This document shows, piece after piece, positions 51,970 to 61,514 of a DNA stretch of 64,000 nt (the first letter of the stretch is position 1; each line of letters starts with the position of its first letter). The DNA lies in the NCBI RefSeq assembly GCF_007754425.1, contig NZ_CP037452.1, positions 1,996,664-2,060,663 on the forward strand, read 5' to 3'. This DNA comes from Gimesia fumaroli (GTDB lineage: Bacteria > Planctomycetota > Planctomycetia > Planctomycetales > Planctomycetaceae). The position numbers and the translations under genes are program-made. Below the pieces are notes generated by a model. It worked only from the letters and a program-made list of their open reading frames with translations. It was not told where the DNA came from and did not search any database.

Positions 51970-52929
51970 TTAGTTCCATTCGCCCAGTACTTCTCCACCG
52001 GCACGCGTTCCCAGCGATTTGAAAAGCCCCAGATCGATATTCTCACTAATGAAGTGGACCGAACCATCGGCCATCATGAAGTGAGCTCCCCCAACATGAA
52101 AACTGGTGAAAGGAGTATGGTTGGTACCAAAATCTCCTCGATAGTTGATCGGGAACTGAATGTTTTTACTATCTAGCGTGAGCCGCCGTGTGTTGGTATA
52201 CCAGTACATGCCCCAGGTCCAGGGCTGGATACCACCCCATCCCGCTTTCATAGAGGCAGACCAGCCATGCGAAGAAGATGATTCGCCCAACAGAATGGTA
52301 TTCGTGGATCCATCGACGATGTCGCGAAATCTTGTCTTACTATGGGGGTACATGATTCCAGTATTGGCCCATCGATAATTATTGCTGTCTGAAGGATTGG
52401 TGACGTCTTCAATACGACCATTAACTCCCCGGTAATGCAGCGCACCGTGACCGACAATCCAAGGCAATGTGGAATTCACGATGTCCGGAGAGCGGTTACC
52501 CAAAGCAGAGGAAGGACAGGCAAGAACTGGAATGGGGCCCCAAATTTCACTTGTCCCGTTATGGGGCGCCGTGTCAATTCGCCAGGGAGCGAGGCGAGAG
52601 ATCGGATTAGGGTCAAAACCTTCCATGGCATTGATGCGGGAGGCTTCATCAATATAAGGGAAGATCTTTGGAGCCCAGCCCATATGATATCCGCCGCCGG
52701 AATAATCGGGCGTTGGATGGCTTCCGTTGGGAAATGATGAAAACGTGTCGTGGTAGTTGTGGAACGCGAGTCCCAGTTGTTTTAGATTGTTCTTACACTG
52801 AGAACGCCGGGCTGCTTCCCGGGCTTGCTGGACGGCCGGTAAAAGCAGGGCAATCAACACAGCAATGATCGCGATAACAACTAACAACTCAATCAGGGTA
52901 AAAGCTTTTCGTCTGAAATATCTGCTCAT
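51970..52929 (-). CDS. DUF1559 family protein with prepilin-type N-terminus
   Basis: A 319-residue paralogue of the protein at 10.7-11.8 kb. It starts [21 protein letters not shown], so the prepilin cleavage site here follows Ala rather than Gly, then [14 protein letters not shown] and KNNLKQLGLAFHNYHDT. C-terminal HFMMADGSVHFISENID matches the family H-MADGSVxF ending. A secreted or surface pseudopilin-like protein of unknown function; the conserved His/Asp of the ending hint at ligand binding. It is followed by its lipoprotein. Divergent from the DUF1549 gene over an AT-rich 397-bp region. Confidence 0.92.
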   Translation of the reverse strand: MSRYFRRKAFTLIELLVVIAIIAVLIALLLPAVQQAREAARRSQCKNNLKQLGLAFHNYHDTFSSFPNGSHPTPDYSGGGYHMGWAPKIFPYIDEASRINAMEGFDPNPISRLAPWRIDTAPHNGTSEIWGPIPVLACPSSALGNRSPDIVNSTLPWIVGHGALHYRGVNGRIEDVTNPSDSNNYRWANTGIMYPHSKTRFRDIVDGSTNTILLGESSSSHGWSASMKAGWGGIQPWTWGMYWYTNTRRLTLDSKNIQFPINYRGDFGTNHTPFTSFHVGGAHFMMADGSVHFISENIDLGLFKSLGTRAGGEVLGEWN

Positions 52930-53326
52930 GATCTCATTTCCTTAAATAAAACGAATATTTGGAAATATGGAATTAGTGAGCGTCTTAAAATAAGTTTTAG
53001 ACTGAAGGCTTATTAAGTTAAGATGATTAATAAATAGTAATTGTGTAAATCTGTATGTCAATGTTTTTTATACAAAATGACATGGTTTCTATGCTGAATG
53101 ATACGAAAACCATGTCTGTTTGTTTAAAAAAAGACTTAATTTCCAAGTAATCTTTATTTAAGAATAAAAACCCTCAATTTCAAAATTTTAAACATTCGAG
53201 TTGTGAATGAGTGGATTCGTTTTACTGGTATGTCTGGACCTGAGGTATTGTCGAAAGTACCATGAATTTAGATAGGATAATGTATTTTCCTTCCGTTTTG
53301 ATTCCTGCCCCGAATGAAGGCCTGTT
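52930..53326. promoter_or_regulatory. AT-rich divergent regulatory region with a 10-bp inverted repeat
   Basis: GACATGGTTT (53079-53088) and AAACCATGTC (53107-53116) are perfect reverse complements with an 18-nt spacer, in DNA markedly richer in A and T than the surrounding genes. It lies 150 bp upstream of DUF1559 and 211 bp upstream of the DUF1549 gene. Candidate operator for one or both. Confidence 0.45.
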
Positions 53327-56300
53327 TTGAATTTCACGCCTGATTATTGCAAGCTGATCGTCATAAATATTGCGGTATTATTGCCGGGGAGCGTCTGCGC
53401 GGCGGGTGAGGTGAACTTCAGTCGCGAGATCCTGCCGATTCTTTCAGATCGCTGCTTTCACTGCCACGGCCCTGATCCCGATCATCGAGAAGCCGACCTG
53501 CGGCTTGATCTACGTGAAGCGGCCACTGCCGATCGGGATGGAACTGTGCCCCTTGTTCCAGGAAAACCGTCAGCAAGTGAGTTACTGACCCGGATTACCA
53601 CCGGCGATGACGATTTATTAATGCCGCCCCCCGATTCGCACCGTAAGCCACTGACAAAGAAGCAGACAGAACTGATCCGACAATGGATTGCTGAAGGTGC
53701 GAAGTGGGGCAGGCACTGGTCCTTTGAGCCACCGGCGAAAGCAGAATTCAATCCACAAGAACAACAACAGAATCCGATTGATGTACTTGTTCAACACAAG
53801 CTGGCGGAAGCAGGTTTATCACTTTCATCGGTCACCACAAAGCAGACACTGATCCGGCGCGTCTCATTTGATCTGACTGGTCTGCCGCCGACGCCCGAGG
53901 AAGTTGACGCGTTTGTGAACGATTCGTCTCCCGATGCGTATGCAAAAGTCGTTGATCGATTATTAAAGTCCAAGCACTATGGCGAGCGAATGGCGATGTG
54001 GTGGCTGGATCTCGCCCGTTATTCTGACACGGACGGATTTCAACAGGATTCCACACGTACGAACTGGCCTTGGCGGGACTGGGTCGTTCAGTCGTTCAAT
54101 GAGAACAAACCCTTCGATCAGTTTACCATCGAACAATTCGCAGGCGACTTGTTGCCGAATGCGACGCCGGCACAAAAACTGGCGACCTGCTTTCATCGTA
54201 ATCACATGACCAATGGAGAAGGGGGCCGCGATCCGGAAGAATCGCGTATTGATTATGTGATCGACCGGGTCAACACCACGGGAACCGTCTGGCTGGGATT
54301 GACGCTTGGCTGCTGCCAGTGTCATTCGCATAAATTCGATCCGATTTCACAGGCCGACTATTACAGTCTGTTCGCGTTCTTCAATAGTATTGATGAAGAT
54401 GGCAAAGCGGGCCGCGGTGCGAAGCCGTATCTCAAATATAAATCGCCACTGGTGCAACGTGCCATCGAGGAAGCACAACAGGTGGTCGACGAACGGCGGC
54501 CTTTAGAAGCACAGGCCCGCAAACAGGCCGAGCAGGAATTTGAACCATGGTTGGCCGAGCAACTGCAGGCGGTTCAAAAAGGATTCAACGCCTGGCATCA
54601 GCCGCAGATCAGGTCTCTGAATTCCGTAGAAGGAACCATTCTGAAACAGGAAGCCGACGGCATCATACAAAGCAGTGGACCGAAGCCGCGACAGGATGAT
54701 TATCGTCTGACGGTAGCCACGAAGTTACCGCGAGTAACTGGTATCCGGCTGGAAGTCTTTCCACATGCTTCGCATACGGAGGGCAAGTTGAGCCGGGGCG
54801 CAAATGGGGAATTTATTCTAACCGACGTGAAACTTCAGGTACGCCGTCAGGGGAGTTCCCAGTTGCGAGACATTGAATTCGCGACCGCAGTCGCGGATGT
54901 CGAGAAAACAGCCAAAGGCCGTAACTACGGAAAAATTAAGGACACACTCGACGACGATCCCCGTAACGGCTGGACCACTGAAACACACGATCCGAAGCAA
55001 AAACATACCGCTGTTTTCGCGTTAGCGGAACCTCTGGTTCTGGACGATCAGGAAGAGTTGATCTTCGTGATGTTACATCGTTCGACCGAAGGGAACGCGA
55101 ACATAGGACGATTTCGCGTGATGCTGACGGACCAGCCGGGACAAGCGGTGCGGTCACTCGACCCGATGCCTCTGGAAGCACTCGCAAAAACCAAAGTGAG
55201 TGAGACATCCCAAGTTGATCCGAAGCTGAGAAAACGACTGCTGGATCAGTTTCTCGTCGATCACAGTGCTTATCAGAAACGCAAAGCAGAACTGGATCGT
55301 GCGAACTCACAACTGGCTCAAGTCAAAAAGGCGGCCGGGGAATTATCCGTGATGGTTTTATCCGAGCGAAAAGAGCCCCGCAAAACGTTTGTCTTGGAAC
55401 GGGGAGTCTGGGATAAGCATGGTACCGAAGTCTCCCGTTCGGTTCCTGAAGCGATTTTCCCATTACCGAAAGAAAAAACAAAAGATCGTCTCGATCTGGC
55501 ACGATGGCTGGTTTCCGAAAAGAACCCGCTCACAGCGCGCGTGGTCGTCAATCATTTGTGGCAGATGTGTTTTGGTGAAGGGCTGGTCCGCACGCCGGGC
55601 GACTTTGGTCTGCAGGGAGAACGCCCCACGCACCCGGACGTCATCGACTGGCTGGCCGTCGAACTCATGGAGCATGACTGGGACCTGCAGCACATTCAAC
55701 GTTTAATTGTGACCAGTCAAACGTATCAACAGCACAGCGAGGTCTCAAAAGCATTGTTGGCCCGCGATCCGGAAAACCGCTTACTGGCCCGCGGCCCGCG
55801 ATTTCGTTTACCCAGTTGGATGATTCACGATGCAGCACTGCAGGCGAGTGGTTTACTCAATCCGGCTCTGGGAGGTCCTCCGGTGATGCCGTATCAGCCG
55901 GCGGGAGTCTGGGCCGAAATGTTTATGGGCCGTTTTCGTTATGAACCGAGCCAGGGGGCGGCCCAGTATCGACGGAGCCTGTATGCATTCTGGCGACGTT
56001 CGAGTGCGCCGACATTTTTGTTTGACAGTGCACAACGACGCGTGTGTGAAGTCAAACCGCGACGCACGAATACGCCTTTACAGGCGCTGACACTGCTCAA
56101 TGATTTGACGATTCTGGAAGCCTCCCGCGAACTGGCACGCACGGCGATTCAACAGAAAACAGCCGTACCAGATCGAATGGATCTGCTGGCACGTCGAATT
56201 TTATCCCGTTCGTTAAGTAAGCGGGAAGGCGCGGTACTGGAGCGGGAGCTACAGATGGCACATGCCCATTATCGAAAACAGCCCGAGGACGCGTTCAACC

Positions 56301-56416
56301 TGCTTGATGTCGGACAACCACCGAATAAAAATAAAGTCCCACCGGACGAACTTGCCGCCTATATGATCATCGCCAGCATGGTCTTCAATCTAGATGAGGC
56401 AATCACCCATGAATGA
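53327..56416 (+). CDS. PSCyt1-DUF1549-DUF1553 secreted c-type cytochrome protein
   Basis: A 1029-residue planctomycete protein. Starts at a TTG (53327) with AAGG seven bases upstream, giving a signal peptide ending VCAAG. PSCyt1: ILSDRCFHCHGPDP (CxxCH heme), with Met ligand near LLMPPPDS. DUF1549 (about 145-360): LIRRVSFDLTGLPPTPEE and a second CxxCH-like CCQCHSHKFDP. Middle 480-640 is a carbohydrate-binding-like beta region. DUF1553 (about 720-980): DLARWLVSEKNPLTARV, GLQGERPTHPDVIDWLA. Likely a periplasmic redox enzyme that handles polysaccharide degradation products; true role is unknown. Stop overlaps the start of the DUF1501 gene. Confidence 0.92.
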   Translation: MNFTPDYCKLIVINIAVLLPGSVCAAGEVNFSREILPILSDRCFHCHGPDPDHREADLRLDLREAATADRDGTVPLVPGKPSASELLTRITTGDDDLLMPPPDSHRKPLTKKQTELIRQWIAEGAKWGRHWSFEPPAKAEFNPQEQQQNPIDVLVQHKLAEAGLSLSSVTTKQTLIRRVSFDLTGLPPTPEEVDAFVNDSSPDAYAKVVDRLLKSKHYGERMAMWWLDLARYSDTDGFQQDSTRTNWPWRDWVVQSFNENKPFDQFTIEQFAGDLLPNATPAQKLATCFHRNHMTNGEGGRDPEESRIDYVIDRVNTTGTVWLGLTLGCCQCHSHKFDPISQADYYSLFAFFNSIDEDGKAGRGAKPYLKYKSPLVQRAIEEAQQVVDERRPLEAQARKQAEQEFEPWLAEQLQAVQKGFNAWHQPQIRSLNSVEGTILKQEADGIIQSSGPKPRQDDYRLTVATKLPRVTGIRLEVFPHASHTEGKLSRGANGEFILTDVKLQVRRQGSSQLRDIEFATAVADVEKTAKGRNYGKIKDTLDDDPRNGWTTETHDPKQKHTAVFALAEPLVLDDQEELIFVMLHRSTEGNANIGRFRVMLTDQPGQAVRSLDPMPLEALAKTKVSETSQVDPKLRKRLLDQFLVDHSAYQKRKAELDRANSQLAQVKKAAGELSVMVLSERKEPRKTFVLERGVWDKHGTEVSRSVPEAIFPLPKEKTKDRLDLARWLVSEKNPLTARVVVNHLWQMCFGEGLVRTPGDFGLQGERPTHPDVIDWLAVELMEHDWDLQHIQRLIVTSQTYQQHSEVSKALLARDPENRLLARGPRFRLPSWMIHDAALQASGLLNPALGGPPVMPYQPAGVWAEMFMGRFRYEPSQGAAQYRRSLYAFWRRSSAPTFLFDSAQRRVCEVKPRRTNTPLQALTLLNDLTILEASRELARTAIQQKTAVPDRMDLLARRILSRSLSKREGAVLERELQMAHAHYRKQPEDAFNLLDVGQPPNKNKVPPDELAAYMIIASMVFNLDEAITHE

Positions 56417-57866
56417 GCAAATCCAACAACGTGCATTCGAAATATCCCGCCGTTATTTTCTGGGACGCGGTGCCGGCGTGGGCTTAGGTGCGATGGCGCT
56501 GGGCCTGTTGGAAAGCACGCTTCGTGCCGAGTCAGAGAAACCGAAGGCGATCGGTCTTCCGGATTTACCTCACAAACCGCCTCGCGCCAAGAACGTCATT
56601 TTTCTCACGCAGTCGGGTGGTCCTTCGCAGATTGAACTCTTCGATGATAAACCGGGTTTAATGAAGTGGGCCGGCAAGGAACTGCCGGATAGTGTGCGTG
56701 GCGGACAACGATTGACCACGATGACCGCCAATCAGAAGCAGTTGATCATGCCGTCGCGAACCAAATTCAAACGCTATGGCGAGAGCGGTGCGACACTTGG
56801 GGAATGGTTACCTTATCATGGGGAAGTGGCTGATGAACTCTGCTTTATTAAATCGATGGTCACCGATCAAATCAATCATGCCCCGGCGATGACCAAATAT
56901 CTGACGGGCCATCAACTGCCGGGGCGACCGTCGATTGGTGCCTGGTCGAGTTACGGACTGGGCAGCGAGAACCGTAATCTACCTGATTATCTGGTGTTGA
57001 TTTCCAAAATGAAGCGACCCAGCGATCAGCCGCTTTATGATCATTACTGGGGGAGCGGTTTTTTGCCCTCGCGTTATCAGGGTGTGAAGTTGCGAAACGC
57101 GAAAGAGCCCGTGTTATATCTGCGCGACCCGGACGGACTGCCCCGTAATGTGAGACGGGGCATGCTGAATGGCATCGCCGAACTGAATCAGATGCGTCTC
57201 GAAAAAACAGGTGACCCGGAAATCGAAACACGCATTCGACAATATGAGATGTCCTGGCGGATGCAATCCAGTATTCCCGAGTTGAATGATCTGAGCGATG
57301 AGCCGGAATCCACGTTCGAACTGTATGGCCCCGATTCACGGCGGCCCGGCAGTTATGCAGCCAACTGTGTTTTGGCGCGACGCTTGATTGAACGCGGTGT
57401 GCGGTTCGTGCAGTTATTTCATCCCGACTGGGATCATCACAGCCGTCTGGGTTCGTGGTGTGTCGCCCGTTGTCGCGATACCGATCAAGCGAGTGCCGCG
57501 CTGGTGAAAGATCTCAAACAACGGGGCTTACTGGACGAGACGCTGGTGATCTGGGGCGGCGAGTTTGGTCGCGGCGTCGCCGGTCAAGGAAAGTGGGACA
57601 GTCCCGAAGGGGGCCGCGATCATCATCCACGCTGCTTCACCACCTGGTTGGCAGGGGGCGGCGTCAAGTCGGGCATGACGTATGGTGCCACCGATGAGTT
57701 CAGTTATAACGTGGCCGAAAATCCGGTGAATGTCCGCGATCTGCATGCAACGGTACTGCATCTATTGGGCATCGACCATGAGCGTTTTACATTTCGACAT
57801 CAGGGACTTGACTTCAAACTGACGGGAGTCGAACCGTCGAACATCATCAAGGAAATATTAGCATGA
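56409..57866 (+). CDS. DUF1501 (sulfatase-like fold) protein with twin-arginine signal
   Basis: A 485-residue exported protein. Tat-like signal peptide: SRRYFLGRGAGVGLGAMALG. The DUF1501 domain belongs to the alkaline-phosphatase/sulfatase superfamily; conserved parts are VIFLTQSGGPSQIELFDDKP, KYLTGHQLPGRPSIGAW, FHPDWDHH, VIWGGEFGRG and GRDHHPRCF, giving Asp/His residues suited for metal binding, though the sulfatase Cys/Ser-x-Pro-x-Arg motif is missing. The ATG at 56409 overlaps the stop of the DUF1549/1553 gene by 8 bp, a very common pairing in planctomycetes; the two proteins presumably act together. The alpha/beta hydrolase gene follows with an ATGA overlap. Confidence 0.9.
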   Translation: MNEQIQQRAFEISRRYFLGRGAGVGLGAMALGLLESTLRAESEKPKAIGLPDLPHKPPRAKNVIFLTQSGGPSQIELFDDKPGLMKWAGKELPDSVRGGQRLTTMTANQKQLIMPSRTKFKRYGESGATLGEWLPYHGEVADELCFIKSMVTDQINHAPAMTKYLTGHQLPGRPSIGAWSSYGLGSENRNLPDYLVLISKMKRPSDQPLYDHYWGSGFLPSRYQGVKLRNAKEPVLYLRDPDGLPRNVRRGMLNGIAELNQMRLEKTGDPEIETRIRQYEMSWRMQSSIPELNDLSDEPESTFELYGPDSRRPGSYAANCVLARRLIERGVRFVQLFHPDWDHHSRLGSWCVARCRDTDQASAALVKDLKQRGLLDETLVIWGGEFGRGVAGQGKWDSPEGGRDHHPRCFTTWLAGGGVKSGMTYGATDEFSYNVAENPVNVRDLHATVLHLLGIDHERFTFRHQGLDFKLTGVEPSNIIKEILA

Positions 57867-58795
57867 GACGGTTCACTGTCATGGCGTTTTTGATTATAGG
57901 GATGTGTGCGAGCCTGTTTTCCAGTGTCGATGCACGCGAGCCGGATGCGGTGATCGATATTTGGTCGGGTGCAGCACCCGGGGAAACAACACGTCATACA
58001 GGCACGAAACTGGCCCGACGTGCCAATGAAAATCCACCGGCGACACGCGTGAAAGACATCACACGTCCGCAGTTGCAGGTCTTTCAACCGCCTGCTGACA
58101 AACGAAATGGTGCCGCGGTTTTGATTTTTCCCGGCGGCGGATACAACTATGTTGTGACAGATAAAGAAGGATCGGAAGCCGCCGAATGGTTGAATGAGTT
58201 GGGGATTACCGCGTTTGTCGTGCATTATCGTACGAAACAGAAATCTCCTTCGACGCAGAAGAATGCTCAGTTATCTCCTGCATCGGAACGACCTCTGCAG
58301 GATGGCCAGCGTGCGTTGAGTCTGGTTCGCCAGCGGGCTTCTGAGTGGGGCGTCAAACCGGATCGAATTGGCGTGATTGGGTTTTCCGCAGGAGGGCAGG
58401 CGGCTGCCTTGGTCACCACCCGATTTGATGAACGGTCTTACAAGCCGACTGATGCGACGGACAAAGTCTCCTGTCGTCCCGATTTCAGTCTGCTGGTTTA
58501 TCCCTGGCGATTGGTTGACGACAAAACGGGTGACTTGAATGAAGTCTTCACGGTTTCAAAGTCGACGCCGCCCACGTTTCTGGTGCATGCTCACAATGAT
58601 GGTGCCACGCCTCTCAGCAGTATTTTGTTTTATACGGCACTCAAGAAAAATGGCGTCGGCAGCGAGTTGCACATCTATGAAACGGGCGGACACGGCTACG
58701 GCATGCGCCCCGTTGAAAATTCCGACGTCGATACCTGGACCGACCGCGCAGAAGACTGGCTCCGTCAGCGGTCGTTGACTTCTGCTAAGAAATGA
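57863..58795 (+). CDS. Secreted alpha/beta hydrolase (xylan esterase-like)
   Basis: A 310-residue exported enzyme with signal peptide MRRFTVMAFLIIGMCASLFSS, cleavage near VDAR. Motifs: oxyanion segment FPGGGYNYV (HGGG-like), nucleophile elbow IGFSAGGQAA (Ser in GFSAGG), acid Asp in VHAHNDGATP and His in ETGGHGYGMRP. It resembles bacterial acetylxylan esterases/BD-FAE-like proteins. It is the third gene of the DUF1549/1553 - DUF1501 operon, coupled by ATGA, and may deacetylate the polysaccharide that the first two process (inference). Its TGA abuts the convergent gene's stop codon with no gap (TGATCA, 58793-58798). Confidence 0.88.
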   Translation: MRRFTVMAFLIIGMCASLFSSVDAREPDAVIDIWSGAAPGETTRHTGTKLARRANENPPATRVKDITRPQLQVFQPPADKRNGAAVLIFPGGGYNYVVTDKEGSEAAEWLNELGITAFVVHYRTKQKSPSTQKNAQLSPASERPLQDGQRALSLVRQRASEWGVKPDRIGVIGFSAGGQAAALVTTRFDERSYKPTDATDKVSCRPDFSLLVYPWRLVDDKTGDLNEVFTVSKSTPPTFLVHAHNDGATPLSSILFYTALKKNGVGSELHIYETGGHGYGMRPVENSDVDTWTDRAEDWLRQRSLTSAKK

Positions 58796-59914
58796 TCAAT
58801 CGGCGACCGGTTTGGGCAGCTCACAATGTTTGAGTGCCAACAAGGTATAGGCGGTGACCAGATTCGGGTCGCCTTCAAACCAGCGATTCGATTTCGAATT
58901 CACCCAACTGCCGTTTTCCTGCTGCAGAGAAAAGAGATGGTCGGCGAGTTCTTTGCGCCAGTCATGTTCTTCCCCCTTGATGTCTTTGACCTCGGGTCGG
59001 TTCAATGTCGCGAGGGCTTTGGAGAAGAGCTGGTAATAGTAGTACAGACCGTTGTCGCCCATGCCGGGATTGTTCTGCACGGTGTAGTTTTTCTGAATCC
59101 AGTCAATGGCTGCTTTGACGCGTGGATCTTTGGGAGTGAGTCCCGCGTAGATCATACTTTTCAGACCCGCGTACGTCATACTGCCATAAGAACGCAGTCC
59201 TTCTTCTTTGGTTTTTCCTGCGGGAGAAGCACCACCGGCTGAGACGTTGTAATAGAAGCCGCCATCGTTCACCTTTGCTGCTGCGGGCGACGTATTATAT
59301 TCGCTTTCTAGGTTTTGACAGCGTGAGACAAAGGTGAGTGCTTTCTGAATCGCGGGATCATCCGATTTCGCGCCGGCGGCTTTCAAGGCTTCCATCATGA
59401 ATACCGTATTGGACAGGTCGGGGCGGCTTTTACCAGGGCCGTAACCGACGCCGCCATATTCGAGATCGCTCGGTTTCACATCTTTCGATTCGTCGAACTG
59501 CAGTCCACGCAGAAACTGTTCCGCTTTTTTGATCTGCGGCGTGTATTTACCTGATTGGTTCGCATCTTGGAGCGCCATCAATGCGACCGCGGTTTCGTAG
59601 CCCGAGTGTTGGCTGCCGGCCGAGCAGATGCGGCCGTCTTCCTGACAGAAGGATACCAGTTTCTTTAATGCCTTTTCGACCGTAGGGTCCGTGACGGGAA
59701 CTCCCGATTCGATCAGAGCAGAGGTGACCAGTGCCGAGATGCCGGCGGCTTCATTGAAGGTCCAGGTGCCATCTTCGTTTTGGGAGTTTTTCAGAAACGT
59801 GATGGCTTTATCACGCGATGCTTTGAGCTTTGCCGGTTTCGGTCCTGCAGCAAAGACGAGTGAAGAATTCCAGCAGACGAATCCGATTAACATGAGACGC
59901 AGAAAACAGCACAT
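58796..59914 (-). CDS. Prenyltransferase/squalene-cyclase-like alpha-alpha barrel repeat protein, secreted
   Basis: A 372-residue protein. The ATG at 59914 has AAGGAG ten bases upstream and opens a signal peptide (MCCFLRLMLIGFVCWNSSLVF, cleavage near AAGP). The mature part has repeated QW-like segments: AITFLKNSQNEDGTWTFNE, AEQFLRGLQFDES, GLKSMIYAGLTP, VKAAIDWIQKNYTVQNNPG, HLFSLQQENGSWVNS. This is the terpene cyclase/prenyltransferase toroid repeat. No DxDD or DCTAE cyclase catalytic motif is visible, and export makes a cyclase role unlikely. Similar secreted toroid proteins are common in planctomycetes with unknown ligands. Confidence 0.82.
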   Translation of the reverse strand: MCCFLRLMLIGFVCWNSSLVFAAGPKPAKLKASRDKAITFLKNSQNEDGTWTFNEAAGISALVTSALIESGVPVTDPTVEKALKKLVSFCQEDGRICSAGSQHSGYETAVALMALQDANQSGKYTPQIKKAEQFLRGLQFDESKDVKPSDLEYGGVGYGPGKSRPDLSNTVFMMEALKAAGAKSDDPAIQKALTFVSRCQNLESEYNTSPAAAKVNDGGFYYNVSAGGASPAGKTKEEGLRSYGSMTYAGLKSMIYAGLTPKDPRVKAAIDWIQKNYTVQNNPGMGDNGLYYYYQLFSKALATLNRPEVKDIKGEEHDWRKELADHLFSLQQENGSWVNSKSNRWFEGDPNLVTAYTLLALKHCELPKPVAD

Positions 59915-60110
59915 CGATGGACGCTCCTTTAATTGAGGGGATTGTTCTCGACTCAGAAGCCGCAAAACATGTTCCATTTTTGTTGCAGCCGCGGAACGGC
60001 GCAATTTCAAGAGGTTCTTGCAGGGAACGTCTGTCGTTTTCGAAACTGTGGTTGAAAAAAGTGCCAGCAGTGTCGAAAAAAGCGTCACATCCAGGAGGGC
60101 TTAGTTGTCC

Positions 60111-61481
60111 CTATGCTTTGAGGATTTCTTTGACGACGTGACCGTGGACGTCGGTCAGGCGGAAGTCGCGGCCGGCGTGGCGGTAGGTCAGTTTCTCATG
60201 ATCCAGCCCCATGATATGTAAGATCGTGGCATGGAAATCATGCACGTGAACCATGTCTTTCACGACATAATTTCCAATGTCGTCGGTTGCGCCGTGAATC
60301 ACACCGCCGCGCACATTGCCGCCGGCGAGCCAGCAGGAAAAAGCATTCGGATGATGCGTGCGCGATTTGGTTCCTTTGCCGTCCTGTGCCCAGGGAGAAC
60401 GGCCGAATTCTGTGCAGAACACGAGCAGCGTGTCTTCCAGGAGGCCCCGCTGTTTCAGATCCGTGATCAGTGCAGCGATCGGCTGGTCGACACGGCGAGC
60501 ATATTTTTCATGCGAGGCGATATCGCGGTGGGCGGCATCCCAATTATCCCGGCAGGCGCCGACGGCGTCGATGACTTCAATAAAGCGAACACCCCGTTCG
60601 ACCAGGCGGCGGGCCATCACACACTGGGCGGCGTAACTCGATTGATCTCCCTGTTCCACTCCGTATGCGGTCAATGTTTCCTTTGTTTCTTTGGAAAGAT
60701 CAAGGGCTTCGGGTGCCTGCTGTTGCAGACCTGTGGCGGCGGTAAAGGACGCGACGCGTCCGGCGAGTTGGCCATCCTGCTGGCGTTGCTGTAGATGGCG
60801 TTGATTCATTTTTGACAAGAGAGAGAGTTCCAGTTGCTGTCGCGCTTGTGATGTTGGGGACTTCAGAAATGGAATCGGATCATTGCCGGGCACAACCTGC
60901 ACACCACCGTTCACGGCGGGTAAGAAATTGGCATCCCACAGTTGCGGCCCGTTGTAGGGGCGATGTTCGGAAATAACAATGTGTGAGGGCAGGTTCTCAT
61001 TAAATGATTTTAAACCGTAACTCATCCAGGCGCCGATGCCTGGCATGGCGGTGGTGGTACTGCCGGTGTGCAGTTGCAGCGTGGCTTCGCCATGATCGCG
61101 GTGATCACAGCTCATCGAGCGAATCAAGGCGACTTCGTGCATCTGCTGGCGAATGTGGGGGAACAGATCACTGACTTCCGTCCCGCATTCCCGGTTCGGG
61201 CGAAATTTCCATAATGGGGCTTTCAGAAATCGTTTGATTTTCGGCTGCCCGGAGACCGCCGCTTTGTCTTCCTGGCCGATCGATTGATCGTGTCGTTTCG
61301 TTAATGCGGGTTTGGGGTCGAAGGTGTCAACGTGCGAATATCCGCCTGACATATAAAGCATGATCACATGCCTGGCCTGGGGTCGATGATGAGGCACGCT
61401 ATCGCTCGCGGGCAACACGGAAGGAAGCAAAAGCCCCGCCTGCAGCAGGCTTCTGCGATGAATGTGTTTGGAATTATGCAT
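60111..61481 (-). CDS. DUF1501 protein with twin-arginine-like signal
   Basis: A 456-residue paralogue of the protein at 56.4-57.9 kb. Signal: HRRSLLQAGLLLPSVLPAS. Domain motifs: HVIMLYMSGGYSHVDTFDPKP, GPQLWDANFLPAVNGG, VFCTEFGRSPWAQDGKG, HHPNAFSCWLAGG (metal-binding His/Asp) and GATDDIGNYVVKD. Start ATG at 61481; the longer frame to 61502 is possible. It follows the large DUF1549/1553 gene after 33 bp on the same strand, the same order as at 53-58 kb, so the window contains two copies of this cassette in opposite directions. Confidence 0.88.
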   Translation of the reverse strand: MHNSKHIHRRSLLQAGLLLPSVLPASDSVPHHRPQARHVIMLYMSGGYSHVDTFDPKPALTKRHDQSIGQEDKAAVSGQPKIKRFLKAPLWKFRPNRECGTEVSDLFPHIRQQMHEVALIRSMSCDHRDHGEATLQLHTGSTTTAMPGIGAWMSYGLKSFNENLPSHIVISEHRPYNGPQLWDANFLPAVNGGVQVVPGNDPIPFLKSPTSQARQQLELSLLSKMNQRHLQQRQQDGQLAGRVASFTAATGLQQQAPEALDLSKETKETLTAYGVEQGDQSSYAAQCVMARRLVERGVRFIEVIDAVGACRDNWDAAHRDIASHEKYARRVDQPIAALITDLKQRGLLEDTLLVFCTEFGRSPWAQDGKGTKSRTHHPNAFSCWLAGGNVRGGVIHGATDDIGNYVVKDMVHVHDFHATILHIMGLDHEKLTYRHAGRDFRLTDVHGHVVKEILKA

Positions 61482-61514
61482 TTTGTCGTTCCTCAGTGGC
61501 AACTGCGGTTGGCA

